Origin: CAYVQE01 sp964633205 | GTDB taxonomy: Bacteria; Myxococcota; B64-G9 | Length of the DNA stretch: 14,693 nt | Assembly: GCA_964633205.1 (NCBI GenBank) | Contig: CAZWFN010000151.1 | Location: 1-14,693 of the forward strand | Direction of reading: 5' to 3' | In this document: piece after piece, positions 5,508-12,084 of the stretch | Position numbering within the stretch: position 1 is the stretch's first letter | Layout of the letters: each line of letters starts with the position of its first letter | Notes under the pieces: model-generated | Seen by the model: only the letters and a program-made list of their open reading frames with translations | Database searches by the model: none | What the model was told of the DNA's origin: nothing | Position numbers and translations under genes: made by a program

Positions 5508-6347
5508 CTATTCTTGGCCGCCGCGGCGGCGTTTGATCAGCGACCAGGCCACCAGGGCCAGGCCGGCGGCCAGGGGCAGCAGCGACAGGTATTGGCCCAT
5601 GGTCAGCGCCGAGTCGGCCGTGCTCAGGTGGGCGGCCTGGTACTCCTTGACGAACTCGACCATGAAGCGGCCGGAGAAATAGAGCGCCAAGAACAGCCCG
5701 GCCAGCAGGCCCGGCGGGCGCCGCTCGCGGCCGGCCAGCCGGTCGCTCAGCCACAGCGCGCCCAGCACCGCCAAGCCCATGGTGAACTCGTAGAGCTGCG
5801 AGGGGTGCCGCGGCACGGCCGCCGGGCACATCTTCAGCGCGTGGCAGTCGTAGACCGGAAAGCAGACCGCCCAGGCCGCGTCCGTGGCCCGGCCGACCAC
5901 CTCGGAGTTGAAGAAGTTGCCCAACCGCACCGCGGCCGCGCCCACCGCGGCCGACATGGCGAAGCGGTCCATCACCTCGAGCACGCTCAGCCGGTAACGG
6001 CGGGCGAACCAGACCAGCGCCACCGCCAGCCCGGCGGTGGCCCCGTGGCTCGACAGGCCGCCTTTCCAGAAGTACAGGATGCTCACCGGGTCGGCCAGGT
6101 AGCGCGCCGGTTCGTAGAAGAAGCAGTGGCCCAGCCGCGCCCCGGCCATCACCGCGATCACCCCCCAGAGCAGAAACTTGTTGGCCAGCGCTTCCTTGTG
6201 GCCGCCGCGCAGCATCTGCCAGCGCCACAGCAGAAAGCCGATGTAGAGCATGGAGGCGAAGATGATGCCGTAGTAGCGCAGCTGCAGCGGGCCCAGATCC
6301 AGCAGGATGGGGTCGAGGTCCCAGACGAAGCAGTCGGCGTGGTCCAT
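5508..6347 (-). CDS. lgt: Prolipoprotein diacylglyceryl transferase
   Basis: A 279-aa inner-membrane enzyme that transfers diacylglycerol from phosphatidylglycerol to the lipobox cysteine of prolipoproteins. About seven hydrophobic segments are visible. Family motifs in order: GARLGHCFFYEP at 69-80, GGLSSHGATAG at 96-106 (the conserved H-G-A/G loop), RLGNFFNSEVVGRATD at 141-156 (the Lgt signature), RHPSQLYE at 180-187, and a C-terminal GQYLSLLPL at 251-259. Length is normal. The ATG at 6345-6347 is chosen for GGGGAGG directly upstream; spacing to the ATG is short (2 nt from the last G), but an earlier in-frame ATG (6425) adds unlike residues and overlaps the promoter. It runs convergently with the transposase and is followed by hairpin repeat copy 2. 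The window also encodes a probable client, the lipoprotein at 9738-10097. Confidence 0.93.
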   Translation of the reverse strand: MDHADCFVWDLDPILLDLGPLQLRYYGIIFASMLYIGFLLWRWQMLRGGHKEALANKFLLWGVIAVMAGARLGHCFFYEPARYLADPVSILYFWKGGLSSHGATAGLAVALVWFARRYRLSVLEVMDRFAMSAAVGAAAVRLGNFFNSEVVGRATDAAWAVCFPVYDCHALKMCPAAVPRHPSQLYEFTMGLAVLGALWLSDRLAGRERRPPGLLAGLFLALYFSGRFMVEFVKEYQAAHLSTADSALTMGQYLSLLPLAAGLALVAWSLIKRRRGGQE

Positions 6348-6395
6348 GGCCTCCCCGGGGCCGGCCGAGCCGGATTCGATAGCCAACCCGGATGG

Positions 6396-6425
6396 ATACT
6401 CGATCCTGCGCCCCCGGTCTGTCAA
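6396..6425 (-). promoter_or_regulatory. Candidate sigma-70 promoter of lgt
   Basis: Minus strand: perfect -35 TTGACA (6425 to 6420), an 18-nt spacer, then GAGTAT (6401 to 6396), which matches only three -10 positions. It lies about 50 nt upstream of the lgt ATG. Confidence 0.4.
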
Positions 6426-6440
6426 GCCCCGGCCGGCCGA

Positions 6441-6496
6441 CCGGCCCGCAAAAGGGCCGGCACCCGGCGCATGCTCGGTCTCACGCCGGGTGCTGG
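6441..6496 (-). other. Two overlapping hairpins upstream of lgt
   Basis: Hairpin A is 6441-6447 with 6454-6460 (7 bp; minus-strand loop TTTTGC). Hairpin B is 6457-6469 with 6484-6496 (13 bp, one G-T pair, 14-nt loop). They share 6457-6460 and are therefore mutually exclusive. On the minus strand B is followed by CCCTTTT, so B may be a weak terminator for the 57-aa gene at 6626. Nothing else supportable lies in 6497-6625. Confidence 0.35.
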
Positions 6497-6625
6497 CAAC
6501 AGCTGCGGCTCTGCTGGGAAACGCGATCCGAGAGGCTCTTGGGGCAGCCCGATCTGAACAAACGATTCAAGTCTGGATACTCGCGTTCCCCGTGTCGAGC
6601 CTCTTGGGCCGCGTCTTGTGCGGTG

Positions 6626-6799
6626 CTAGTCGTTCTGCGGGTTGTCGGACTCGTCGACGCAAATGGTCTGCAACTCCTTCTCGCCGGGCTTGTCCATCCG
6701 CTTCAGCGAGTTGACCGGGCACAGGTAGCTGGTGCCGGAATCACCCTTGACCCACTTGACGTTCAACTCTTTCTTGAATTCGTTCTGCTGGTCGGCCAT
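6626..6799 (-). CDS. 57-aa hydrophilic protein of unknown function
   Basis: MADQQNEFKKELNVKWV opens a small soluble protein with two cysteines (in YLCPVNSLKR and QTICVDESDN). It has a basic middle, an acidic tail, and no signal peptide or membrane segment. The start is well supported: GGAGG lies 7 nt upstream of the ATG at 6797-6799. Longer reading in the same frame upstream has no such site and poor codon quality. It has its own gene-free region on both sides, so it is probably monocistronic. I do not recognise a family; a small metal- or nucleic-acid-binding role is possible but not shown. It should not be dismissed as a shadow, because codon use and ribosome site agree. Confidence 0.65.
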   Translation of the reverse strand: MADQQNEFKKELNVKWVKGDSGTSYLCPVNSLKRMDKPGEKELQTICVDESDNPQND

Positions 6800-7131
6800 G
6801 GTCTTGCCTCCTGGTCTGTGGCGCACGGGCGCCGCGTTGTCCGTCGGGCGACGCACTGGCGCCGCCGCTCGCGAACTCGTATAGCAGTCATCTGCTTCGA
6901 GTAGGTCCCCCCTCGATGCCTGTGTGAATGGCAGACCACCGAGTACGCTCCGATCCCGGTCGGTCCTTCGCTTCGGCACCTGACAAGGTGGGTCGAATCG
7001 AAGGACCTGTCAATGCAGAATCGGCGCCTTCGGCTGGGGCTGCAAGTCGCGCGGCACGAGACGGGCGTGGCAGCGTCCGCAGAATGGCCACCGCTCGAGG
7101 CGCCGATGGAGGGCCCGGCCTCGGAAACGGT
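6800..7131. other. Gene-free stretch between mntP and the 57-aa gene, with an inverted repeat
   Basis: No coding region is supported. A 9-bp perfect inverted repeat (GGTCCTTCG at 6962-6970, complement at 6999-7007) encloses a 5-bp inner hairpin (CACCT/AGGTG). On the minus strand a perfect TTGACA (7013 to 7008) abuts it, so any promoter for the 57-aa gene would overlap the dyad, as an operator would. No matching -10 at 16-18 nt was found, so this is tentative. The dyad could instead end the mntP transcript, but no T-run follows. Confidence 0.35.
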
Positions 7132-7701
7132 CTAGAGCACGCCGTGTTCGAACAGGATCTTGACGCCGATGGCGAGCAGCACCAACCCGCCGACCAGGGC
7201 CGCGTAGCGGGCCAGGTTGAGCCGGCGGCCCATGTAGCCGCCCAGGTGGATGCCGCCGGCGGTGAAGGCGCCGGCCACCAGGCCGATGATCAGGGCCGGC
7301 AGCCAGACCGACACCTGTAGCATGGCCAGGCTCAGTCCGACCGCCAGCGCGTCGATGCTGGTGGCCAGCGACAGCATCACCAGCGTCCAGCCGCGGGTCG
7401 GCTCGGCGCTGCGCAGCGGTTCCTCTCGGTCGCGGATGGCGTCGAGCAGCATGCGCCCGCCGATGAAGGCCAGCAGGCCGAAGGCCACCCAGTGATCGAT
7501 CGCCGCGATGAGATTCTGTACGCTCAGCCCGGCGGCCCAGCCGAGCACCGGCATCAGGGCCTGGAACAGGCCGAAGTGCCAGGCCAGGCGGAAGGTCTGG
7601 CGGCCGGACACCCGCCGCAGGGCCACCCCGGCGGCGATGGAGACCGCCAGGGCGTCCATGGCCAGCGCGACCGCGACGGCGATGATCTCGACCGGAGACA
7701 C
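7132..7701 (-). CDS. mntP: Manganese efflux pump MntP
   Basis: A 189-aa inner-membrane protein with six hydrophobic segments in two related halves, the MntP/YebN (DUF204) architecture. Each half carries the conserved acidic motif: ALAMDALAVS with D16, and ATSIDALAVG with D117. The family exports Mn2+ and protects against manganese excess. The start is GTG (7699-7701); the N-terminus MSPVEIIAVAVALAMD aligns with the family, though the ribosome site is weak (GGGTCGAG). It is transcribed divergently from prfC, with 196 bp between them. The yybP-ykoY manganese riboswitch often found upstream of mntP was looked for and its core was not recognised. Confidence 0.9.
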   Translation of the reverse strand: MSPVEIIAVAVALAMDALAVSIAAGVALRRVSGRQTFRLAWHFGLFQALMPVLGWAAGLSVQNLIAAIDHWVAFGLLAFIGGRMLLDAIRDREEPLRSAEPTRGWTLVMLSLATSIDALAVGLSLAMLQVSVWLPALIIGLVAGAFTAGGIHLGGYMGRRLNLARYAALVGGLVLLAIGVKILFEHGVL

Positions 7702-7758
7702 GGCTCGACCCTAGCCCTTTTTTGGGTGCGGATCGAGCCACAAGCCCTGCCCGAGGCG

Positions 7759-7774
7759 GCCGGTCCGGACCGGC
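7759..7774. promoter_or_regulatory. 16-bp perfect palindrome in the mntP-prfC divergent region
   Basis: GCCGGTCCGGACCGGC is self-complementary over all 16 bases. It lies 58 bp upstream of mntP and 53 bp upstream of the prfC -35. It could be an operator for mntP, for example for a metal-responsive regulator, but it does not resemble a Fur or MntR box and GC-rich palindromes arise easily here. Confidence 0.3.
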
Positions 7775-7826
7775 ACCCGGCTGCCGGGGCCCTGCTCGGC
7801 AGCGCCCGGAATGGGCCGGGTCGGTG

Positions 7827-7855
7827 TTGACTCGCGGGCGACAAACCTCTAAAAC
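7827..7855 (+). promoter_or_regulatory. Sigma-70 promoter of prfC
   Basis: TTGACT (7827-7832, five of six), a 17-nt spacer, then TAAAAC (7850-7855, four of six). A start site near 7862 gives a 36-nt leader before the prfC ATG. This is the best-formed promoter in the window. Confidence 0.6.
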
Positions 7856-7897
7856 CCCTACGCGAGATGCCGACCAGCCCACCACCAGCCGTGACCC

Positions 7898-9538
7898 ATG
7901 ATCGACGCTGAGCGAGTCAAGCGGGAAGTTCAGCGCCGTCGCACCTTTGCCATCATCTCCCATCCCGATGCCGGCAAGACGACGCTGACGGAGAAGCTGC
8001 TGCTGTACGGCGGGGTCATCCACCTGGCCGGCGCGGTCAAGGCCAAGCGCGGCCGGGCCAACGCGGTCGGCGACTGGATGGAGATGGAGCGCGAGCGGGG
8101 CATCTCGGTCACCACCAGCGTGCTGCAATTTCCCTACCGTGGCCTGCAGCTGAACCTGCTCGACACGCCGGGACACGCCGACTTCAGCGAGGACACCTAC
8201 CGCACCCTGCACGCGGTCGACGGCGCGGCCATGCTGCTCGACAGCGCCAAGGGCGTCGAGTCGCAGACGCAGAAGCTCTTCCGGGTCTGCCGGCATCGCT
8301 CCATTCCGATCTTCACCTTCGTCAACAAGATGGATCGACCGGGCCGGGATCCGATCGATCTGATCGGCGAGGTCGAGTCCATGCTCGGCATCGGCGTGTT
8401 TCCGGTCACCTGGCCGGTCTTTCGCTCCAGCGTCTTCAGGGGCGTCTACCATCGGCTGGCGCGACAGGTCTATCTCTTCGCCGAAGAGCGGGCCGGATCG
8501 AGCGCCACCGCGGGCAGCCAGGTGGCCACCTTTACCAGCACCGGGGTGGATGACCCGCTGCTCGAGCGCCAGCTCGGCGCGGCCGGCTGCCAGCGGCTGC
8601 GCGACGAGATCGCGTTGCTGGACGCGGCCGGCGATGCCTTCGACCGGGAGGCATTTCTGGCCGGCGAAGCTTCGCCGATGTTTTTCGGCAGCGCCATCAA
8701 CAACTTCGGCATCGAGGCCTTCCTGGACGTGTTCTGCCAGCTGATGCCGCCGCCCGGTGCCCGGCCGGCCGATCGCGGTCCGGTGGCCGCCACCCAGCCG
8801 GAGTTCAGCGGGCTGGTGTTCAAGCTGCAGGCCAATATGAACCGGGCCCACCGCGACCGGGTGGCCTTCGTGCGCATCTGTTCGGGTCACTTCCGGCGCG
8901 GCATGAAAGTCCACCACGTTCGCTCCGGCCGCGAGGTGCGCCTGGCCAATCCGGCCCAGTTCGTCGCCCAGGAGCGAAGCGGCGTCGAGGAGGCCTTTGC
9001 CGGGGATGTGATCGGGGTTTTCGACCCGGGCCTGTTCGAGATCGGCGACACCTTGACCGCCGGGGACAAGTTCAACTTCGAGCCTATCCCCAGCTTCGCC
9101 CCGGAGCGTTTCGCCAGGCTGGTCTCGCTCAATCCCATGCGCCGCAAGCAGCTCGCCCGCGGCATCGAGCAGTTGGCCAAGGAGGGCACCATCCAGCTCT
9201 ACCGCCCGCCGGCCGGCCGCTCCGGTGAGATGATCCTGGGCGCGGTCGGCCAGCTGCAGCTCGAGGTGACCAGGTACCGGCTCGGCCAGGAGTACGGCGC
9301 CGAGGTGCGGCTGGAGCCGCTGGGCTTCCAGCTGGCCCGCTGGGTGACCTCCAACAGCGGCCGGCCGGTGGACCTCGAAGCCTTGCGCCGGGTCTGCAGC
9401 GGGCAGGTGGTGCTCGACGTGCGCGGCCGACCGGTGGTGCTGTTCGAGCGCGACTATTCGGTCGGCCTGGCCCACAAGCGCCTGCCTGAGGTCGATTTCG
9501 CCGAGACCGCCCAGGGGGTCGTGATCCGCGACGTATAG
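7898..9538 (+). CDS. prfC: Peptide chain release factor 3 (RF3)
   Basis: A 546-aa translational GTPase that removes RF1/RF2 from the ribosome after peptide release. GTPase motifs are intact: G1 SHPDAGKTT at 21-29, switch I GISVTTSVLQF at 68-78, G3 DTPGHADFSEDTYR at 89-102, G4 NKMD at 143-146. The RF3-specific FSEDTYRTL context separates it from EF-G and LepA. The C-terminal part (about 385-530) has the RF3 C-domain, including EGTIQLYRP and LGAVGQLQLEV. Length is slightly above the usual ~530 aa. The ATG at 7898 fits the family N-terminus (EVQRRRTFAIISHPD); no strong ribosome site is visible. It stands alone, divergent from mntP. Confidence 0.95.
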   Translation: MIDAERVKREVQRRRTFAIISHPDAGKTTLTEKLLLYGGVIHLAGAVKAKRGRANAVGDWMEMERERGISVTTSVLQFPYRGLQLNLLDTPGHADFSEDTYRTLHAVDGAAMLLDSAKGVESQTQKLFRVCRHRSIPIFTFVNKMDRPGRDPIDLIGEVESMLGIGVFPVTWPVFRSSVFRGVYHRLARQVYLFAEERAGSSATAGSQVATFTSTGVDDPLLERQLGAAGCQRLRDEIALLDAAGDAFDREAFLAGEASPMFFGSAINNFGIEAFLDVFCQLMPPPGARPADRGPVAATQPEFSGLVFKLQANMNRAHRDRVAFVRICSGHFRRGMKVHHVRSGREVRLANPAQFVAQERSGVEEAFAGDVIGVFDPGLFEIGDTLTAGDKFNFEPIPSFAPERFARLVSLNPMRRKQLARGIEQLAKEGTIQLYRPPAGRSGEMILGAVGQLQLEVTRYRLGQEYGAEVRLEPLGFQLARWVTSNSGRPVDLEALRRVCSGQVVLDVRGRPVVLFERDYSVGLAHKRLPEVDFAETAQGVVIRDV

Positions 9539-9568
9539 CCCAGCGCGGCTCCGCACCAAGACGCCGAA

Positions 9569-9596
9569 GCCGGCGCGCGGGCTCGCGCCCCCCGGC
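9569..9596 (+). terminator. Candidate prfC terminator
   Basis: GGCGCG (9572-9577) pairs with CGCGCC (9584-9589) around a 6-nt loop; outer GCC/GGC pairs need a bulge. ATTTCAGATTTTT follows after about 8 nt. The T-tract is displaced, so efficiency is uncertain. A second weak hairpin, CCCCCG/CGGGGG with AAGGG loop (9623-9639), lies downstream. Confidence 0.35.
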
Positions 9597-9643
9597 TGCA
9601 CGCCATTTCAGATTTTTCGACACCCCCGAAGGGCGGGGGATAA

Positions 9644-9723
9644 CAAAATCAATGAGTTAGAGAGCCCACAGGGTGATGTTCCCATGTATGCGCACTAGGA
9701 AAAACATTGGGTTAGAAGTTCCC
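9644..9723. repeat. Pair of imperfect direct repeats in an AT-richer island
   Basis: AAAATCAATGAGTTAGA (from 9645) and AAAAACATTGGGTTAGA (from 9700) agree at 13 of 17 positions, about 56 bp apart, each followed within a few bases by CCC. The island (about 9640-9735) is clearly AT-richer than both flanking genes. No ORF is supported in it. Confidence 0.4.
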
Positions 9724-9734
9724 AAGGGAACTTC
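9715..9734 (-). terminator. Candidate terminator of the lipoprotein gene
   Basis: GAAGTTCCC and its exact complement are separated by AA, effectively an 8-bp stem with a 4-nt loop. It begins 3 nt after the lipoprotein stop. On the minus strand TTTTT follows about 10 nt further on. Confidence 0.4.
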
Positions 9735-9737
9735 AGT

Positions 9738-10097
9738 CTAGGGGGTGGGCTGGAAGCTGGTCCAGGGCATGCACAGGCCGTTGCCGCCGTCACCCCAGCC
9801 ATTGCTGGCGTGGCAACAACCGAGCCAGCAGGCATCGTCATGGGAGGCATAGCAGCCGCCGCTGACCACGTCGGGGACGTCCTCGGAGACCGTGCAATAG
9901 AGGGTGCACATGCCCTCGGCGCCGCCACCATAGGGCGGAACGACACAGACCAGGGCGTTGCCTTCCCAGTCGTCCGTGCAATCGGCCTCGCTGGAGCAAG
10001 GGGCATACATCTGCCCATCGCCCCGCCCATCTCCGCCGCAGCCGGCGCCGGTGGTGATCAGCAGGCCCACGATACAGATCACGATGTTGGTTTTCAT
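9738..10097 (-). CDS. Small Cys-rich secreted lipoprotein of unknown function
   Basis: A 119-aa protein starting MKTNIVICIVGLLITTGAGC: a lysine, a hydrophobic core, then a lipobox-like Cys at position 20. The -3 residue is G rather than the usual L/V/I, so the lipobox is weak. A Gly/Asp-rich linker (21-30) precedes a mature domain with ten cysteines (34, 40, 51, 64, 68, 82, 90, 94, 95, 109), enough for five disulfides, with a C-x5-C start typical of short secreted Cys-rich repeats in deltaproteobacteria and Myxococcota. Such proteins sit on the outer membrane or cell surface; the function is not known. The ATG at 10095-10097 has GAGAGG 7 nt upstream. It is encoded alone, convergent with prfC. 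Confidence 0.75.
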   Translation of the reverse strand: MKTNIVICIVGLLITTGAGCGGDGRGDGQMYAPCSSEADCTDDWEGNALVCVVPPYGGGAEGMCTLYCTVSEDVPDVVSGGCYASHDDACWLGCCHASNGWGDGGNGLCMPWTSFQPTP

Positions 10098-10216
10098 CGC
10101 TACACCTCTCATCCTGGCAGCCCGCGCGAGTCGCGGAGCCGCTTGCGGTCCTGAGCGAGACACCTCATGGCCCCGTATTCAATCGCCCGAGCGCCGCTTT
10201 TGCAAGCGCCGCCGGC

Positions 10217-11065
10217 TCAGTCGAAGTGTTCCACCGGCTGCAGCGGCTGCGGTGGATGGATCGGGCCGGGCAGCGGGGGCATGCTGTTGTAGACGAAGTC
10301 GATGGCCAGCCGGCCGAGCGCCAGCGGGCCGCGGCCGGCGAAGCCGCTGAAGGTGCCGCGCACCAGCACGCTCTCGGTCTGCAGGTTGAGGCCGAACACG
10401 GCCAGGCTGCTGCCGGCCGGGATGGCGCGCAGGGCGCGGCCGTTGGCGGCCGGCACCAGGCCCAGTGCGCCGCCGCCCAGCGGGGCGCAGGCCACCCCGG
10501 GCACGATGCGCGGGAAGCCGGCTTCGTCGACCCAGGCGGCGAACTTGATGGTCAGCGCGGCCGCCAGGTGGGCGCGGCTCCAGGCATTGAGCACCGGCTG
10601 GCGCCTGTTCGGCAGCAGCCGCCGGGCGGCCAGCGCGGCCTGGCCGGCCAGCAGGCCGGCCAGCGGCAGCGGCCGCGGGCCGGCGACCGCCAGCAGCTCC
10701 AGCTGGTGCACCGTGTGGATGCCGAAGTAGGCGTTGTAGCGGAACATGGGCCGGCGGTTGTAGGCCCGGTGGTCGGGGCCGCCGGTCTCGGCGCGGAGCC
10801 AGCGGGCCCGGCCGTGCCAGACCCGGCGGTCGAGGGTCATGACCGCGAAGCCCACCTCGGGCCGCTGGCGCGGATAGCGCTTGGAGCGGCCTTCGGTGAA
10901 CTGGCCCCACATCAGGTGGCCGGCGTCTCTGGCCGCCAGCGAGGTGATCAGGCTGATGTGGGGCCGGCCGGCGGGATCCTTGGTGGCCACCAGGCCGACC
11001 TTCAGATCCGGGGCGAAGGCGGCCATGTCGCGCTCGGTCAGCTGGTTCCGTTCCGCGGTCGACAC
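10217..11065 (-). CDS. PNPOx-like (FMN-binding split-barrel) family protein
   Basis: A 282-aa cytoplasmic protein. The first ~100 residues fit the pyridoxamine 5'-phosphate oxidase-like split barrel: VGLVATKDPAGRPHISLITS, then HLMWGQFTEGRSKRY and VGFAVMTLDRRVWHGRA. PMFRYNAYFGIHTVH follows, and a second barrel-like half ends VYNSMPPLPGP. Such folds usually bind FMN or F420; the long two-part form is known to me mainly as an unassigned 'PNPOx family' protein of anaerobes. The GTG at 11063-11065 is chosen because AGGAG lies 8 nt upstream; a GTG at 11074 is too close to that site. It starts 5 nt after the activase stop, making it the third gene of the glycyl-radical operon. Its role there is unknown; flavin-dependent electron supply or processing of the enzyme's product are guesses. 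Confidence 0.75.
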   Translation of the reverse strand: MSTAERNQLTERDMAAFAPDLKVGLVATKDPAGRPHISLITSLAARDAGHLMWGQFTEGRSKRYPRQRPEVGFAVMTLDRRVWHGRARWLRAETGGPDHRAYNRRPMFRYNAYFGIHTVHQLELLAVAGPRPLPLAGLLAGQAALAARRLLPNRRQPVLNAWSRAHLAAALTIKFAAWVDEAGFPRIVPGVACAPLGGGALGLVPAANGRALRAIPAGSSLAVFGLNLQTESVLVRGTFSGFAGRGPLALGRLAIDFVYNSMPPLPGPIHPPQPLQPVEHFD

Positions 11066-11070
11066 AGCGC

Positions 11071-12084
11071 TCACTCCTGTCGGGTGGGCCCGGTGGCCAC
11101 CACCCTGTCCGCAGCCACGCCGCTGCCGCGGGCCGCCGCGGCCAGCCGCTCGATCTCGGCACCGGTCAGCAGCGGGCTGTCGCCGTATTCCCAGCGCTGG
11201 CCCAGCCGGGCGTACTGCTCGCGGCACAGCCTGTTGAAGGCCAGCAGCTCCCAGCGCTCGACGCGATCGCCGAGCGCCCCGGCGATGAATCGGCCCAGGC
11301 CGGCCAGGTTGTCGTGGCGGGCGGTGGCGCCGGGGATCAGCGGGGTGCGGATCCACAGCCGCTGTCCGTCGCCCAGCGCGGCGGCCAGGGCGCGGGCATT
11401 GTCCAGCACCGGCTGCAAGGGCCGGCCGGTGGCCTGGGCGTGGCGCTCGGGGTCGATCTCCTTCAGGTCGTAGAGCACCATATCGGCGTGCCGGGCCGCG
11501 GCCAGCAGCTCCGCGGTCGGCCCGGCGCCGCAGGTGTCGAGCGCGGTGTGCAGCCCGGCCCGCTGGCAGGCCTGCAGAAAGGCGGTGCAGAACGCGGCCT
11601 GCTGCAGCGGCTCGCCGCCCGAGGCCGTCACCCCGCCGTCCTCGCCGAAAAAGGCCCGATCGCGGGCCACCTCGGCCACCAGCGCCGGCAGCGACCAGCG
11701 CCGGCCCAGCAGCTCCAGCGCCGCCGCCGGGCAGGCCTCGGCGCAGGCGCCGCAGCGCCGGCAGCGCCGCGGCTCGGGCCAGATTGCGTCGCCGCGCCGC
11801 TGCAGCGCGCCGTGGGCGCAGACCCCGGCGCAGCCGCCGCAGCCGATGCACTTGTGGGCCGACCAGACCAGGCGCGGCCGCGGGGCGATGCTCTCCGGGT
11901 TGTGGCACCAGGCGCAGCGCATGGCGCAGCCCTTGAAAAAGACCGTGGTCCGGATGCCCGGGCCGTCCTCGGTGGACATGCGCTGGATGTTGAGCACGGT
12001 GGCCTGCAGCCCGGGCGCTTCGTCCGGTCCGCTGCGGCCGACCGGCTCAGCCTCCGCGGTGGCTCTCGCGGGCGATGATCTCAT
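11071..12084 (-). CDS. Glycyl radical enzyme activase (radical SAM, with two added 4Fe-4S clusters)
   Basis: A 337-aa radical SAM protein that installs the glycyl radical on the enzyme encoded upstream. NIQRMSTEDGPGIRTTVFF (32-50) leads into the cluster motif C53-x3-C57-x2-C60 (the PflA-type CxxxCxxC). Two ferredoxin motifs follow, C79-x2-C82-x2-C85-x3-C89 and C108-x2-C111-x2-C114-x3-C118, an insert present in activases of HPAD, glycerol/choline lyase and benzylsuccinate type but not in PflA. GGVTASGGEPL is the usual SAM-binding strand. The ATG at 12082-12084 overlaps the end of the enzyme gene by 38 nt and has a poor ribosome site; a GTG at 11997 (before LNIQR) is an alternative. The overlap argues for translational coupling with its substrate enzyme. 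Confidence 0.92.
   Translation of the reverse strand: MRSSPARATAEAEPVGRSGPDEAPGLQATVLNIQRMSTEDGPGIRTTVFFKGCAMRCAWCHNPESIAPRPRLVWSAHKCIGCGGCAGVCAHGALQRRGDAIWPEPRRCRRCGACAEACPAAALELLGRRWSLPALVAEVARDRAFFGEDGGVTASGGEPLQQAAFCTAFLQACQRAGLHTALDTCGAGPTAELLAAARHADMVLYDLKEIDPERHAQATGRPLQPVLDNARALAAALGDGQRLWIRTPLIPGATARHDNLAGLGRFIAGALGDRVERWELLAFNRLCREQYARLGQRWEYGDSPLLTGAEIERLAAAARGSGVAADRVVATGPTRQE

Noticed and set aside
7702..7897. A yybP-ykoY manganese riboswitch upstream of mntP
   Set aside because: The conserved core could not be found on the minus strand; only GC-rich palindromes are present.
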